Source: Bacteroidales bacterium
GTDB lineage: Bacteria > Bacteroidota > Bacteroidia > Bacteroidales > Muribaculaceae
NCBI GenBank assembly: GCA_019415705.1
Contig: DXYS01000027.1
Coordinates: 3,231 to 67,230 of the forward strand
DNA length: 64,000 nt
Direction: 5' to 3'
How positions within the stretch are numbered: the stretch's first letter is position 1; each line of letters opens with the position of its first letter. The translations under genes and the position numbers were made by a program. Below are positions 9,801-17,438 of the stretch, one piece after another. A model generated the notes under the pieces. It was not told where the DNA came from. It saw only the letters and a program-made list of their open reading frames with translations, and did not search any database.

Positions 9801-10203
9801 CTACCTGCAGATTGCGCTTATCATGCTTATCGGTCTGTTGGCCAAGAACGCCATTCTTATCGTTGAGTTCGCCATCGAGCGCCGTCGCACGGGTATGAGC
9901 GTGTTTAACTCGGCTATCGCCGGTGCGGCCGCCCGTCTGCGACCGATTCTGATGACCTCTCTCGCTATGGTAATCGGCCTTCTGCCTATGATGTTTGCCT
10001 CGGGTGTAGGTGCCAACGGTAACCGTGCGCTCGGCACGGGCTCTGTCGGCGGTATGCTTATCGGCATGATTCTGCAGGTGCTGATTGTGCCCGCGCTATA
10101 TGTCGTCTTCGAGCTTATACAGGAGAAGTTCAAGCCTATCAAATGGAAAGATGAGGAAGCGGGCGGAAATATCGAGAACGAAATCGAACAGTATGCCCGT
10201 TAA
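6832..10203 (+). CDS. RND multidrug efflux pump, HAE1 family, with an internal insertion
   Basis: Proton-driven inner-membrane pump subunit homologous to AcrB. The N-terminus FINRPVLSTVISIFIVLLG and the motif AIAIVVDDAIVVVEAVH (proton-relay aspartates) are typical, as is GLLAKNAILIVEFA in the second half. At 1123 residues it is about 70 longer than most AcrB-type pumps. The surplus lies between the LKP after helix 6 and FHKSFEKNFG (about residues 497-580) and holds two added hydrophobic stretches, around 533-550 and 560-575. This predicts two extra membrane spans or re-entrant segments near the middle of the chain. Substrates cannot be read from sequence. Confidence 0.95.
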   Translation: MKLDTFINRPVLSTVISIFIVLLGIIGLVSLPVTQYPDIAPPTISVTTTYTGANAQAVLNSVIAPLEESINGAEGMTYMESTATNTGSATINVYFEQGFDPDMAAVDVQNRVAKATNLLPAEVTRVGVLTQKRQTSMLVGVALIDESGLYNEEFLDNYMKINIIPELQRVSGVGDVMSFGADYSMRIWLKPDVMAQYNLMPSDISAVLAEQNIEAAPGAFGEQGDQSFQYIMRYKGRLTTPEEFGDIVVRAYSTGETLYLKDVADIELGRVTYGFHNKSNGRPATMAIVFQTPGSNATQIINDCLALVDKLKKDLPQGLAMDVPMNNNEFLYASINNVIHTLIEAFILVFFVVYVFLQDFRSTLIPAIAIPVALVGTFFVLKLIGFSLNLITLSALVLAIAIVVDDAIVVVEAVHAKLDAGYQSARRASIDAMNEIAGALVSITLVMMLVFIPVSFMPGTSGVFYQQFGITMAVAIGFSAVNALTLSPALCALFLKPHKSEDNSTLGERMGKAYAATGEVMKQRYGRRLKLDLHPGITMVLLIATITFMVLGWYGFHEPVKNLIAWPVAIVAVLGLFSKRFHKSFEKNFGAMLNWYKGLASFFAAHKITSFSIVAVSVGVLVWLMSTTPTAMVPNEDTGVVFAMVDLPAGSSQERTSAVLDEVDSLIAQVPGVRVRQMINGYSFIAGQGATYGTFIIKLQPWDKRDLSSDQIIQRLYGLTSQVTDGRIMIFAPPMITGYSATNGFELKMQDRTGGDINAFYGVVQAFLGQLNAQPEIQSAYTTFNPTFPQYMVDVDAAKCKQAGISPSTILSTLQGYYGGMYVSNFNRFGKIYRVMMQASPEARVSPETLNSIKVRNGSEMASISNFVSLKRVYGPDLLNRFNMFTSISVSGQPNPGYSSGEAIAAINRVAAETLPQGYGFEFAGMTREEASTSGNVTAIIFGLCLLFVYLLLSAQYESYLLPFAVILSVPFGLMGAFVFAKMFGINNNIYLQIALIMLIGLLAKNAILIVEFAIERRRTGMSVFNSAIAGAAARLRPILMTSLAMVIGLLPMMFASGVGANGNRALGTGSVGGMLIGMILQVLIVPALYVVFELIQEKFKPIKWKDEEAGGNIENEIEQYAR

Positions 10204-10233
10204 GACCTCAATATCTTTAATACAAGTACAAAT

Positions 10234-11613
10234 ATGACACTTAATCGTCTTTCATTAATAGCCGGAGCCGTCGCAGCCTCAATGCTGCTCGGCGGCTGCG
10301 GCATCTACAAGAAATATGAGACGCCGACCACGACGCCGCTGACCGCTGCCTATGCCGAGGCACGTAAAGCATCCGCCGACTCGACGCTCTTCGGCAATCT
10401 GCTCTGGGAACAGGTGTTCACCGACCCTCTGCTCGCCGACCTGATTAACCGCGCGCTTGTCAACAATGTCAACCTTGACAACGCCCGTCTCAACGTCGAC
10501 ATAGCCCACGCACAACTCAAAGGCGCGCGTCTGGCCTACCTGCCGTCGGTTGCTCTTGCGCCAAACGGTGCGGGCGCGTCTTACGCCGGCAGCGATATCA
10601 GCTGGACATATCAGATACCCGCTCAGGTCAGCTGGGAGATTGATATATTCGGCAAACTTCTCAACAGCAAGCGTGGCGCAGCTGCGGTCTACGCCCAAAG
10701 CGAGGCTTATGCCCGCGCGGTGCGTTCGCAGATTATCTCGGCGGTTGCCAACACATATTACGGCATTGCCGCAGTAAACTCACAGCTCGAAATCTCGCGT
10801 TCGACAGCCGAGAGCTGGGGACGCAGTGTCGAGGTCATGAAAGACCTCAAGCTCGCCGGACGTGTGACCGAAGCCGCCGTCGTTCAGATGAGAGCAAATT
10901 ATTACAGCGTATTGGCATCAATTACCGACCTCGAGGTGTCACTTGACAAACTGAACAACACAATGTCTCTGTTGCTCAACGAAATGCCTCAGAATTGGAA
11001 TATCACGGCCACTCTTGACTTTGAGAAGCCTGAGATAATGCGTGCCGCAATACCTATGGCCGAGCTTGCCGCCCGTCCCGACGTCGAGGCCGCCGAGCAA
11101 CAGCTCGCCTCTGCATATTATGCGACAGCTTCGGCCCGCGCAGCCTTCTATCCCGGTCTGGCCATCACGGCCAACGGCGGTTTCACAAACCTCCTCGGCT
11201 CGTTTATCAAGAATCCCGGCGACTGGTTCTATCAGCTTGCCGGCTCGCTGACCGCCCCCCTCTTCTCACGCGGACGCAACATTGCCAATCTTGAGGCTTC
11301 CAAAGCTCGTCAGCAGCAGGCCATGAATAACTTCGAGTACGCTATACTCAACGCTTCGGCCGAGGTGTCAGACGCTCTGACAGTCTACGAGAAAAGCGCC
11401 GAGAAAGAGCGTCTGCTCGTCAAGCAGGTAGCCGACCTTGAGAAATCGGTCGAATACACTGAGGACCTCCTCCGCTACTCGACCGGCACCTATCTCGAGG
11501 TGCTAACCGCCCAGCAGAGCCTGTTGAGCGCACGTATCTCGTTTGTGTCGAGCCGTCTGGCGCAGGCACAGGCGTTCATCAATCTCTATCAGGCACTCGG
11601 CGGCGGCCGTTAA
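10234..11613 (+). CDS. Outer-membrane efflux channel lipoprotein (TolC/OprM, NodT type)
   Basis: The 459-residue outer-membrane factor that forms the exit duct of the tripartite pump. It begins with a lipoprotein signal ending in LGGC, like OprM, and shows the two repeated TolC-like halves: long amphipathic helices such as NNVNLDNARLNVDIAHAQLK and, in the second half, RPDVEAAEQQLASAYYATA. The C-terminus LEVLTAQQSLLSARISFVSS is characteristic of NodT-family channels. The start is 30 bases after the pump stop, so the three genes form one operon. lpxA follows after 29 bases. Confidence 0.95.
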   Translation: MTLNRLSLIAGAVAASMLLGGCGIYKKYETPTTTPLTAAYAEARKASADSTLFGNLLWEQVFTDPLLADLINRALVNNVNLDNARLNVDIAHAQLKGARLAYLPSVALAPNGAGASYAGSDISWTYQIPAQVSWEIDIFGKLLNSKRGAAAVYAQSEAYARAVRSQIISAVANTYYGIAAVNSQLEISRSTAESWGRSVEVMKDLKLAGRVTEAAVVQMRANYYSVLASITDLEVSLDKLNNTMSLLLNEMPQNWNITATLDFEKPEIMRAAIPMAELAARPDVEAAEQQLASAYYATASARAAFYPGLAITANGGFTNLLGSFIKNPGDWFYQLAGSLTAPLFSRGRNIANLEASKARQQQAMNNFEYAILNASAEVSDALTVYEKSAEKERLLVKQVADLEKSVEYTEDLLRYSTGTYLEVLTAQQSLLSARISFVSSRLAQAQAFINLYQALGGGR

Positions 11614-11642
11614 GCAATCCTTAAATCAAAACCATAAACACT

Positions 11643-12431
11643 ATGATTAGTCCGTTAGCCTACGTCGACGCTTCGGCCAAATTAGGTCAGAACGTCACAG
11701 TACATCCATTCGCTTACATCGACGCTAATGTCGAAATAGGCGACAACTGCGAGATAATGCCCTATGCAAGCATTATCCGCGGCACACGCATGGGCAAAAA
11801 CAACAAGGTTTATCAAGGAGCCATTGTCGGCGCCGACCCGCAGGATTTCCGCTGGAAAGGCGAGGAAACCTACTGCTATATCGGCGACGATAACGTCATC
11901 CGCGAGCAGGTTATCATCAACCGCGGCATCAGGTCTGAGGGAGGTACACGCATCGGCGACAAGACCTTCATCATGGCCGAAGTGCATATCGGTCACGACA
12001 CACATATCGTCGGACGCTCGGTAATCGGCAACGGTGCCACTATCGCCGGTGATGTCGAGATTGACGAGTGCTGCATCCTGTCGTCAAACGCTATTATCCA
12101 CGAGAAATCGCATCTTGGCAAATACGTGCTCATCAAGGGCGGCACGCGCATCGGCTCTAATGTGCCTCCTTATGTTATTATCGCACACAACCCTGCCACC
12201 TACTATGGTGTCAACGCTGTCGTGATGCGTAAAATGGGGGAACTTTCAGAGGATGATATCGATATTGCCGCAAAGGCATACCGTCATGTCTATCAGTGTT
12301 CGACCACTGTCTTCAATGCGTTAAAACGCATCGAGGCCGACCTCGAGCCCAGCCCCGTGCGCGACGAGATACTTCGCTTTATCCGCGAAAACAAGCTGAA
12401 AATCGTCGCCGACAAATTTATCGACGATTAA
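11643..12431 (+). CDS. lpxA: Acyl-ACP:UDP-N-acetylglucosamine O-acyltransferase
   Basis: First enzyme of lipid A synthesis: transfers a hydroxyacyl chain from acyl carrier protein to UDP-GlcNAc in the cytosol. The 262 residues form the left-handed beta-helix with hexapeptide repeats from the first residues (ISPLAYVDASAKLGQNV). IGHDTHIV contains the catalytic-type histidine region, and HNPATYYGVN precedes the helical C-terminal domain. Length matches E. coli LpxA (262). In many Bacteroidales lpxA sits with lpxD and lpxC/fabZ. Here it is the last gene behind an efflux operon, with only 29 bases between, and a strong hairpin follows. Confidence 0.95.
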   Translation: MISPLAYVDASAKLGQNVTVHPFAYIDANVEIGDNCEIMPYASIIRGTRMGKNNKVYQGAIVGADPQDFRWKGEETYCYIGDDNVIREQVIINRGIRSEGGTRIGDKTFIMAEVHIGHDTHIVGRSVIGNGATIAGDVEIDECCILSSNAIIHEKSHLGKYVLIKGGTRIGSNVPPYVIIAHNPATYYGVNAVVMRKMGELSEDDIDIAAKAYRHVYQCSTTVFNALKRIEADLEPSPVRDEILRFIRENKLKIVADKFIDD

Positions 12432-12452
12432 ATCAGCTTAAATAGCTATATC

Positions 12453-12492
12453 AACAGCAAAGGCCGCACCAAATGATGCGGCCTTTGCTGTT
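12453..12492. terminator. Bidirectional hairpin terminator
   Basis: A perfect 16-bp stem (12453-12468 with 12477-12492) around an 8-base loop lies between the converging lpxA and SDR genes. The outer pairs give AACAGC on entry and GCTGTT on exit, so either strand can read it as a terminator. Confidence 0.8.
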
Positions 12493-12509
12493 GATTGGCA
12501 GATAGTATT

Positions 12510-13328
12510 TTACATTGCAAATACGTTGAAGCCTCCGTCGACGACGGCGACCGTGCCGGTCACAAACTTGGAGGCGTCGCTCATAAGATAATGTATCGTG
12601 CCGCATAGCTCCTCGGGGCGTCCCATGCGGCCGAACGGAGTCTGACGGATGACATCCTGTCCGCGCTGTGTGTACGAGCCGTCAGGATTGGTCAACAACG
12701 TGCGGTTCTGCTCGGTCAGGAAAAAGCCCGGAGCTATGGCATTGACACGTATTCCTTCGCCGAATTTGCGGGCGCACTCCGTGGCCATGTAGGCCGTGAA
12801 ATTTGATATGCCGGCTTTGGCGGCGGCATAGCCGCAGACACGTGTCAGCGGACGGAAAGCGGCCATCGACGAGAAGTTGATGATGGAGCCTCGGCCCTGC
12901 TTGACCATGGGCTTGAGGAAAATCTGTGTCGGGATGACAGTGCCGGTAAGGTTGAGGTTGAGTACCTTCTCAAACTGCACGGGGTCGAGGTCGAAAATCG
13001 TTTTGTCCGGTGGAATAGTCGCGCCCGGCATGTTGCCGCCGGCAGCGTTGAGCAGAGTGTCGACGCGGCCGTATTTGGCCACGATGGCGTCGCAGTTGGC
13101 CTGAACGGTGTCGGCGTCCATCACGTCGGTTTTCATGAATTCGATGGTGCCTGACGGATTCTCTGCGAGGATTTCGTCGACGATGGCTTTGCCTACGTCT
13201 TCTTTGCGGCCGAGGATGATAACGTGTGCGCCGTTGAAGGCAAGATACTTGGCGATTTCGCGACCGAGTATGCCGGTGCCGCCTGTGATAACGGTCACAT
13301 TGTCTTTGATGTCAAAAAGATTTGTCAT
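12510..13328 (-). CDS. SDR oxidoreductase, probable fructuronate/mannonate reductase
   Basis: Short-chain dehydrogenase of 272 residues with the cofactor motif TGGTGILG, the structural NAAG, the serine in FSSM and the catalytic YAAAK. It overlaps the uxuA stop by four bases (ATGA), so the two are translationally coupled. Mannonate dehydratase needs a partner reductase between fructuronate and mannonate. In Bacteroidota this partner is commonly an SDR rather than the UxuB of enteric bacteria, so that role is the best guess. NAD versus NADP use was not assigned. Confidence 0.85.
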   Translation of the reverse strand: MTNLFDIKDNVTVITGGTGILGREIAKYLAFNGAHVIILGRKEDVGKAIVDEILAENPSGTIEFMKTDVMDADTVQANCDAIVAKYGRVDTLLNAAGGNMPGATIPPDKTIFDLDPVQFEKVLNLNLTGTVIPTQIFLKPMVKQGRGSIINFSSMAAFRPLTRVCGYAAAKAGISNFTAYMATECARKFGEGIRVNAIAPGFFLTEQNRTLLTNPDGSYTQRGQDVIRQTPFGRMGRPEELCGTIHYLMSDASKFVTGTVAVVDGGFNVFAM

Positions 13329-14491
13329 GATTTCTGAGAATTAACTGTTGCCATAATGCCGCTGACCATGCCTAAGGCGAGCATGCGGCCGTGGAATGAA
13401 TAGCCTGCGTTGTAGCCCATTTTGTCGTCGCCGAGCATCAGCGGGGCATGGTCGACGCGCATAGGCACATCGGGGCGCTCGGTTTCGAAGGTGCGCACGA
13501 CTTCAATCAGGCGTGGATCCAAGTGTGACGACTCCTTGAAGTCGCCGTTGGGCATCACGTGGCAGATGCGTGCATGGACAAAGTGTGTGCGCGAGGCATA
13601 TTTTTTGGCGAGCGCGGGCACATCGTTCTGAGCGCCTCCGCTGAGCGAGCCGGCGCAGAATGTCAGACCGTTGTGTGGATTGGGCACGGCGTCCAAGAAG
13701 GCCTGTATGTCGGCGTCGCATGTGACTATGCGCGGCAGACCGAGGATTGCCATAGGGGGGTCGTCGGGGTGGACACACATGTTGATGTCATATTCGTCGC
13801 AGACGGGCATGATGGCGTTGAGGAAGTAGGCCATGTTTTCGCGCAGTTTGTCGGCGTCGATGCCTTTGTAGAAGTCGAGCAGTGCGCGGAATTTCTCAAC
13901 CGGCTTGAGGTCGTTCTCAGAGATGTTGCCGTTGACAAAGCCCTGTGTCTTGACGATGATGTTGTCGACCAAGCGGCGCTCGCCCTCGGCGTCCATGCGC
14001 GGGGCCACTTCCTCTCGCATGCGGCGCAGTGTCTCCTCGTCATAGTCGTTCTCGGCGCCGGGGCGTTTGAGGATGTTGATGTCAAAGTAGGCAAACTCGG
14101 CGCGGTTGAAGTATAGATTTGTCGTGCCGTCGGGGTTGGGGTAGTCAAGGTCAGTGCGCGCCCAGTCGAGCACGGGCATGAAGTTGTAGCAGATGGTCTT
14201 GACGCCGGCTTTGCCTAGATTGGCGAGGCTGACCTTGTATTTCTCAATCAGCTCGTCGCGGTCCGCACCGCCGTATTTTATTGATTCCGAGACGGGAAGG
14301 CTTTCTACGACCGACCAACGCAGCCCGCGGTCTTCGATAAATTTTTTCATTTTCATCACTTCCTCATAGCTCCATATCTCGCCGTTGGGGATGTGATGCA
14401 GGGCTGTCACGATGCCCTCGACGCCTATCTGACGGAGCATCTCGAGGGTGATTTTATCGTTGGGTCCGAACCAACGCCATGTTTTTTCCAT
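13325..14491 (-). CDS. uxuA: Mannonate dehydratase
   Basis: Removes water from D-mannonate to give 2-keto-3-deoxygluconate in glucuronate/galacturonate degradation. The start is set at MEKTWRWFGPNDKITL, the universal N-terminus of this family. An in-frame ATG 63 bases further upstream would add residues unlike any homologue I know. The 388-residue TIM-barrel shows MCVHPDDPP and CAGSL, typical metal-binding parts of UxuA, and a C-terminal region MRVDHAPLMLGDD. It leads a two-gene operon with the SDR; no transporter or isomerase for hexuronates is in the window. Confidence 0.95.
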   Translation of the reverse strand: MEKTWRWFGPNDKITLEMLRQIGVEGIVTALHHIPNGEIWSYEEVMKMKKFIEDRGLRWSVVESLPVSESIKYGGADRDELIEKYKVSLANLGKAGVKTICYNFMPVLDWARTDLDYPNPDGTTNLYFNRAEFAYFDINILKRPGAENDYDEETLRRMREEVAPRMDAEGERRLVDNIIVKTQGFVNGNISENDLKPVEKFRALLDFYKGIDADKLRENMAYFLNAIMPVCDEYDINMCVHPDDPPMAILGLPRIVTCDADIQAFLDAVPNPHNGLTFCAGSLSGGAQNDVPALAKKYASRTHFVHARICHVMPNGDFKESSHLDPRLIEVVRTFETERPDVPMRVDHAPLMLGDDKMGYNAGYSFHGRMLALGMVSGIMATVNSQKS

Positions 14492-14557
14492 AAATGATGA
14501 GTTATAGTGTCTTAAACTTGTTGCAAAGTTAATTGTCAGCCGCCGATTATGCAAATA

Positions 14558-15292
14558 TCAGACCAACGGCAGTCGCGAAGCCTTGAGTTCGGCTATCAGA
14601 CGGCGCTCCTCGCCTCCGCAGTAGCGGTTGCAGAGCTGATGGAAAGCGGCCGAGTGATTCATCTCCGAGAGGTGGGCGAGCTCGTGATATATAATGTAGT
14701 CGCGCAGTCGCGGCGGCAGATACACAAGCGCGTAACTGAGCGCTATAATGCCGTGTGAGTTGCAGTGGCCGAGCACTCGCACACCGTTTGTTAACTCCCA
14801 GCCTGTCGGGCGTCGTCCGACCTTTTCGGCGAGCTCTCTGGCCCGGGGCAAAATAATGTTGGGCGCCATGAATTTAGCTATCGCACGCATGGCGTTGCTG
14901 ATTGCCTTTACGGTTTGGCGCGAGGCGATGTCTGTTTCTGAAGCAAGGCGTATCTCGAATGTGCGTCGGTCGCTCTGGCGTATTGTTACGTTACGTCCGT
15001 AGCCGTCGAGACCGGTGATGCGCACCGTGAGGTCGCCGAAATCCATCGTCTGGCTGAATTCATATAGGCGCTCAGTCGGCCGAATTCGCTGGATGTCGGG
15101 TAACATACGGCGAAGTGCGTCGTTAAAGTCACATTCAGCCATGCCCGGAGGCACTGTCAGACTCAGACCGTCGCCGAGCCAGCGGGCAATCAGGCGTCGG
15201 GCTGAGGCGCGGACAACGTATCTTACCGTCCCCAATATTTCATGGTTTATTGTACCCGAGCCGGTGATATATGCTTTGTTTCGTGATGCCAC
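14558..15292 (-). CDS. DUF45/YgjP-type zinc metallopeptidase
   Basis: A 244-residue protein with the zinc motif YHELAHLSEMNHSAAFHQL near residue 195. HELAH supplies two ligands and the glutamate base; the NHS-x-x-F pattern is the signature of the YgjP/DUF45 group, related to SprT and WSS1. Physiological targets of this group are poorly known. The stop of the NAD kinase gene upstream lies 8 bases before this start region, so the two are probably cotranscribed. The first 10 residues are basic and there is no signal peptide, so a cytosolic location is expected. Confidence 0.85.
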   Translation of the reverse strand: MASRNKAYITGSGTINHEILGTVRYVVRASARRLIARWLGDGLSLTVPPGMAECDFNDALRRMLPDIQRIRPTERLYEFSQTMDFGDLTVRITGLDGYGRNVTIRQSDRRTFEIRLASETDIASRQTVKAISNAMRAIAKFMAPNIILPRARELAEKVGRRPTGWELTNGVRVLGHCNSHGIIALSYALVYLPPRLRDYIIYHELAHLSEMNHSAAFHQLCNRYCGGEERRLIAELKASRLPLV

Positions 15293-15300
15293 GGCCTTAC

Positions 15301-16164
15301 TTACTGCTCTATGCCCCAGTGAAGTTTGCCGCGCAGGGTGTCAATGAAGTTTGAGTCGTCCAATCTGAGCAGTTCGACCTCGAACGGCGCGCGCCGGAGT
15401 CTGACCTCGGTGCCGGTCTCTAAGGCGCAGCTGCGGCCGTCTAAGGTCAGACGGAAGTGAGCGCTGCGTGCCGACGGGATGATGGTCAGCTCTGATTTGT
15501 CGCTGATTATCAGCGGTCTCATCGAGAGACTGTGGGCCGCGATAGGCGATACGGCCCAGACCGGCACTTGAGGCTGTATTATAGGACCGCCTACAGACAG
15601 ATTATAGGCTGTGCTGCCGGTCGGTGTTGCCACGATAAGACCGTCGGCGCGATAGTCGGCGAGCTGGCGTGAGTCGAGCAGGGTGAGGGCGTCAATCATC
15701 GACGCGCTGTCGTCTTTTGAAACAGTGACCTCGTTAAGCGCATAGGGCCAGATTTCCAAATGCGGGCTGACGACTTCTATAAGACCGCGTCGTTCGGTTA
15801 CAAAACGGCCCTCGCGCAGCATGTCGGGCAGTGAGTCGAGTCGGTCGACGGGCAATGCGGTCAGATAGCCGAGATGACCGGTGTTGACTCCGATGACAGG
15901 CAGCGAACGGCAGCCAATCCACATGGCGCAGCGCAGAAATGTGCCGTCGCCTCCGATGCTGACGGCGTAGTCGGCCGTTAAGTCTGACGAATCTGTCACG
16001 CGGCGCACGGCCCCTAAGGCCGGCAGCATGACCGCGCGTAACATTTTGTATAATTTGGGGTGCATGACCACCTCGATGCCGGCCTCGGAGAGTCGGCGCA
16101 TGAAACGTTCGATTTGAGGCAGGTGGTCTTCCTGACGTCGCGAGCCGTAAATTGCTAATTTCAT
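15301..16164 (-). CDS. nadK: NAD kinase
   Basis: Phosphorylates NAD to NADP. The 287-residue protein carries the diagnostic GGDGTFLRC and NTGHLGYLT motifs in the N-terminal half and TPTGSTAYNLSVGGPI near residue 180. MKLAIYGSRR is a natural start. The gene lies between a CBS-related regulatory-domain gene and the DUF45 peptidase, opposite pdxJ, an arrangement seen in other Bacteroidales. Confidence 0.96.
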   Translation of the reverse strand: MKLAIYGSRRQEDHLPQIERFMRRLSEAGIEVVMHPKLYKMLRAVMLPALGAVRRVTDSSDLTADYAVSIGGDGTFLRCAMWIGCRSLPVIGVNTGHLGYLTALPVDRLDSLPDMLREGRFVTERRGLIEVVSPHLEIWPYALNEVTVSKDDSASMIDALTLLDSRQLADYRADGLIVATPTGSTAYNLSVGGPIIQPQVPVWAVSPIAAHSLSMRPLIISDKSELTIIPSARSAHFRLTLDGRSCALETGTEVRLRRAPFEVELLRLDDSNFIDTLRGKLHWGIEQ

Positions 16165-16196
16165 GTGCGTGTTTTTATGGTTGGAAGAGAGGGCGT

Positions 16197-16637
16197 TTAT
16201 ACATCAAGATAACGGAGCAACTCGTCAATGCGTTCGCGCAGACGGCTGTCATCGGCCTCGGTGTCGTCGGAGGTCTCAAAACTGATGACTTCATAGCCGT
16301 AACGCTCGAGCGAACGGCCGACGGCAGCGCCGCTGCGTCGGTTGACTCTGAGGTTGACAAGCAAATCGAAGTCTCCCGACGGGTCAGTCTGCGTGTTGAG
16401 GTTGAGCAGGTGCGCGTCACAGTCTTCGACCGCACGGGCTATGCGCGAGGCCGAATAGTCGCTGCGGCGGCAACCTATGAGCAGCCGGCTTGATCCTTCG
16501 GGAGCCGGGTAAAGCTCGTCGATTTGACAGGTTTTGAAATCTTTTGGCTCCAAATCTTTCCTAATCTTATATTTTCTGACTATTTTTGCAGATAAATTTG
16601 CAACCGTAAATTTACTAATATTTCTGTAACAGACCAA
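16197..16637 (-). CDS. Regulatory-domain protein lacking CBS repeats; start uncertain
   Basis: The core from ELYPAPEGSSRLLIGCRRSDYSASRIARAVED onward looks like the C-terminal ACT-like region of the CBS-domain proteins that sit next to nadK and pdxJ in Bacteroides. Here the two CBS repeats that normally precede it are absent. The listed ATG gives 146 residues, but its first 28 codons run through A/T-rich DNA that also contains two good plus-strand -7 boxes for pdxJ. A TTG at 16551-16553, preceded by an AGGAAA, would give about 119 residues and may be the real start. It could be a truncated gene or a genuine single-domain form. Ligand unknown. Confidence 0.6.
   Translation of the reverse strand: MVCYRNISKFTVANLSAKIVRKYKIRKDLEPKDFKTCQIDELYPAPEGSSRLLIGCRRSDYSASRIARAVEDCDAHLLNLNTQTDPSGDFDLLVNLRVNRRSGAAVGRSLERYGYEVISFETSDDTEADDSRLRERIDELLRYLDV
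16581..16600 (+). promoter_or_regulatory. Twin -7 boxes upstream of pdxJ
   Basis: TATTTTTG (16581-16588) and TAAATTTG (16593-16600) both fit TAnnTTTG and lie about 90-100 bases before the pdxJ start. The -33 positions are only TTTC-like. They overlap the possible N-terminus of the minus-strand neighbour, which argues for a shorter form of that gene. Confidence 0.5.
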
Positions 16638-16687
16638 GCATTAAGCATCAATTAATAATCAGCTATCATTGCCAAGTAACAACCGTA

Positions 16688-17401
16688 ATGACCAATCTGA
16701 GTGTTAATATCAATAAAATAGCTACTTTACGCAATGCCCGCGGCGGCAATAACCCTTGTGTCGAGCGTGTCGCCACTGACTGCGAGAGTTTCGGCGCCGA
16801 CGGCATCACCGTTCATCCACGTCCCGACGAGCGGCATATACGCCACTCTGATGTCTTCAGGATTCGTCCGCTTCTGCACGCCGAGTTCAACATGGAGGGC
16901 TATCCTTCTGACGATTTCATAGACCTTGTGCTCAAGGCACGCCCCGAGCAGGTTACTTTGGTGCCCGACGCCCCCGATGCGCTGACATCGTCAGCCGGAT
17001 GGGATGTGGAGGCTCATTTTGACTTCCTGAGCGGAGTGGTCGACAGATTCAAGGAAGCCGGCATCCGCACGTCGATTTTCGTAGCTCCCGATGCATCGGC
17101 AATCGCCGCTGCTGCGCGCACAGGCGCTGACCGCGTCGAGTTATATACGAAGCCATACGCAGACCTTTACCCTACAGATCCCGAATCTGCTGTCGCGCCC
17201 TACGCCGAGGCAAGCCGGGTGGCTCACAATCACGGCCTCGGTGTCAATGCCGGCCACGATCTTGACCTTAATAACCTCGCATGGTTTAAACAGCATGTGC
17301 CGTATTTAGACGAAGTCTCGATTGGTCATGCACTCATCTGTGACGCCTTATATTTGGGCCTCGCGGAAACAATACGCCGGTATAAGGCGGCTTTAAGATA
17401 A
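16688..17401 (+). CDS. pdxJ: Pyridoxine 5'-phosphate synthase
   Basis: Joins 1-deoxyxylulose 5-phosphate and 3-amino-2-oxopropyl phosphate to form pyridoxine 5'-phosphate (DXP-dependent vitamin B6 route). The 237-residue TIM barrel opens with LSVNINKIATLRNARGG, then DGITVHPRPDERHI, VTLVPD and GLGVNAGHDLDLNN, all PdxJ hallmarks. It is the first gene of a plus-strand run with exbB-exbD-tonB, a neighbourhood common in Bacteroidales though functionally unrelated. Confidence 0.97.
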   Translation: MTNLSVNINKIATLRNARGGNNPCVERVATDCESFGADGITVHPRPDERHIRHSDVFRIRPLLHAEFNMEGYPSDDFIDLVLKARPEQVTLVPDAPDALTSSAGWDVEAHFDFLSGVVDRFKEAGIRTSIFVAPDASAIAAAARTGADRVELYTKPYADLYPTDPESAVAPYAEASRVAHNHGLGVNAGHDLDLNNLAWFKQHVPYLDEVSIGHALICDALYLGLAETIRRYKAALR

Positions 17402-17438
17402 AATATTCAAGCATCTCATAGATTAACAAACACTCACA

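Noticed and set aside
13559..14116. 185-codon plus-strand frame antisense to uxuA
   Set aside because: Lies wholly within the confident uxuA gene and shows the same Val/Asp shadow composition.
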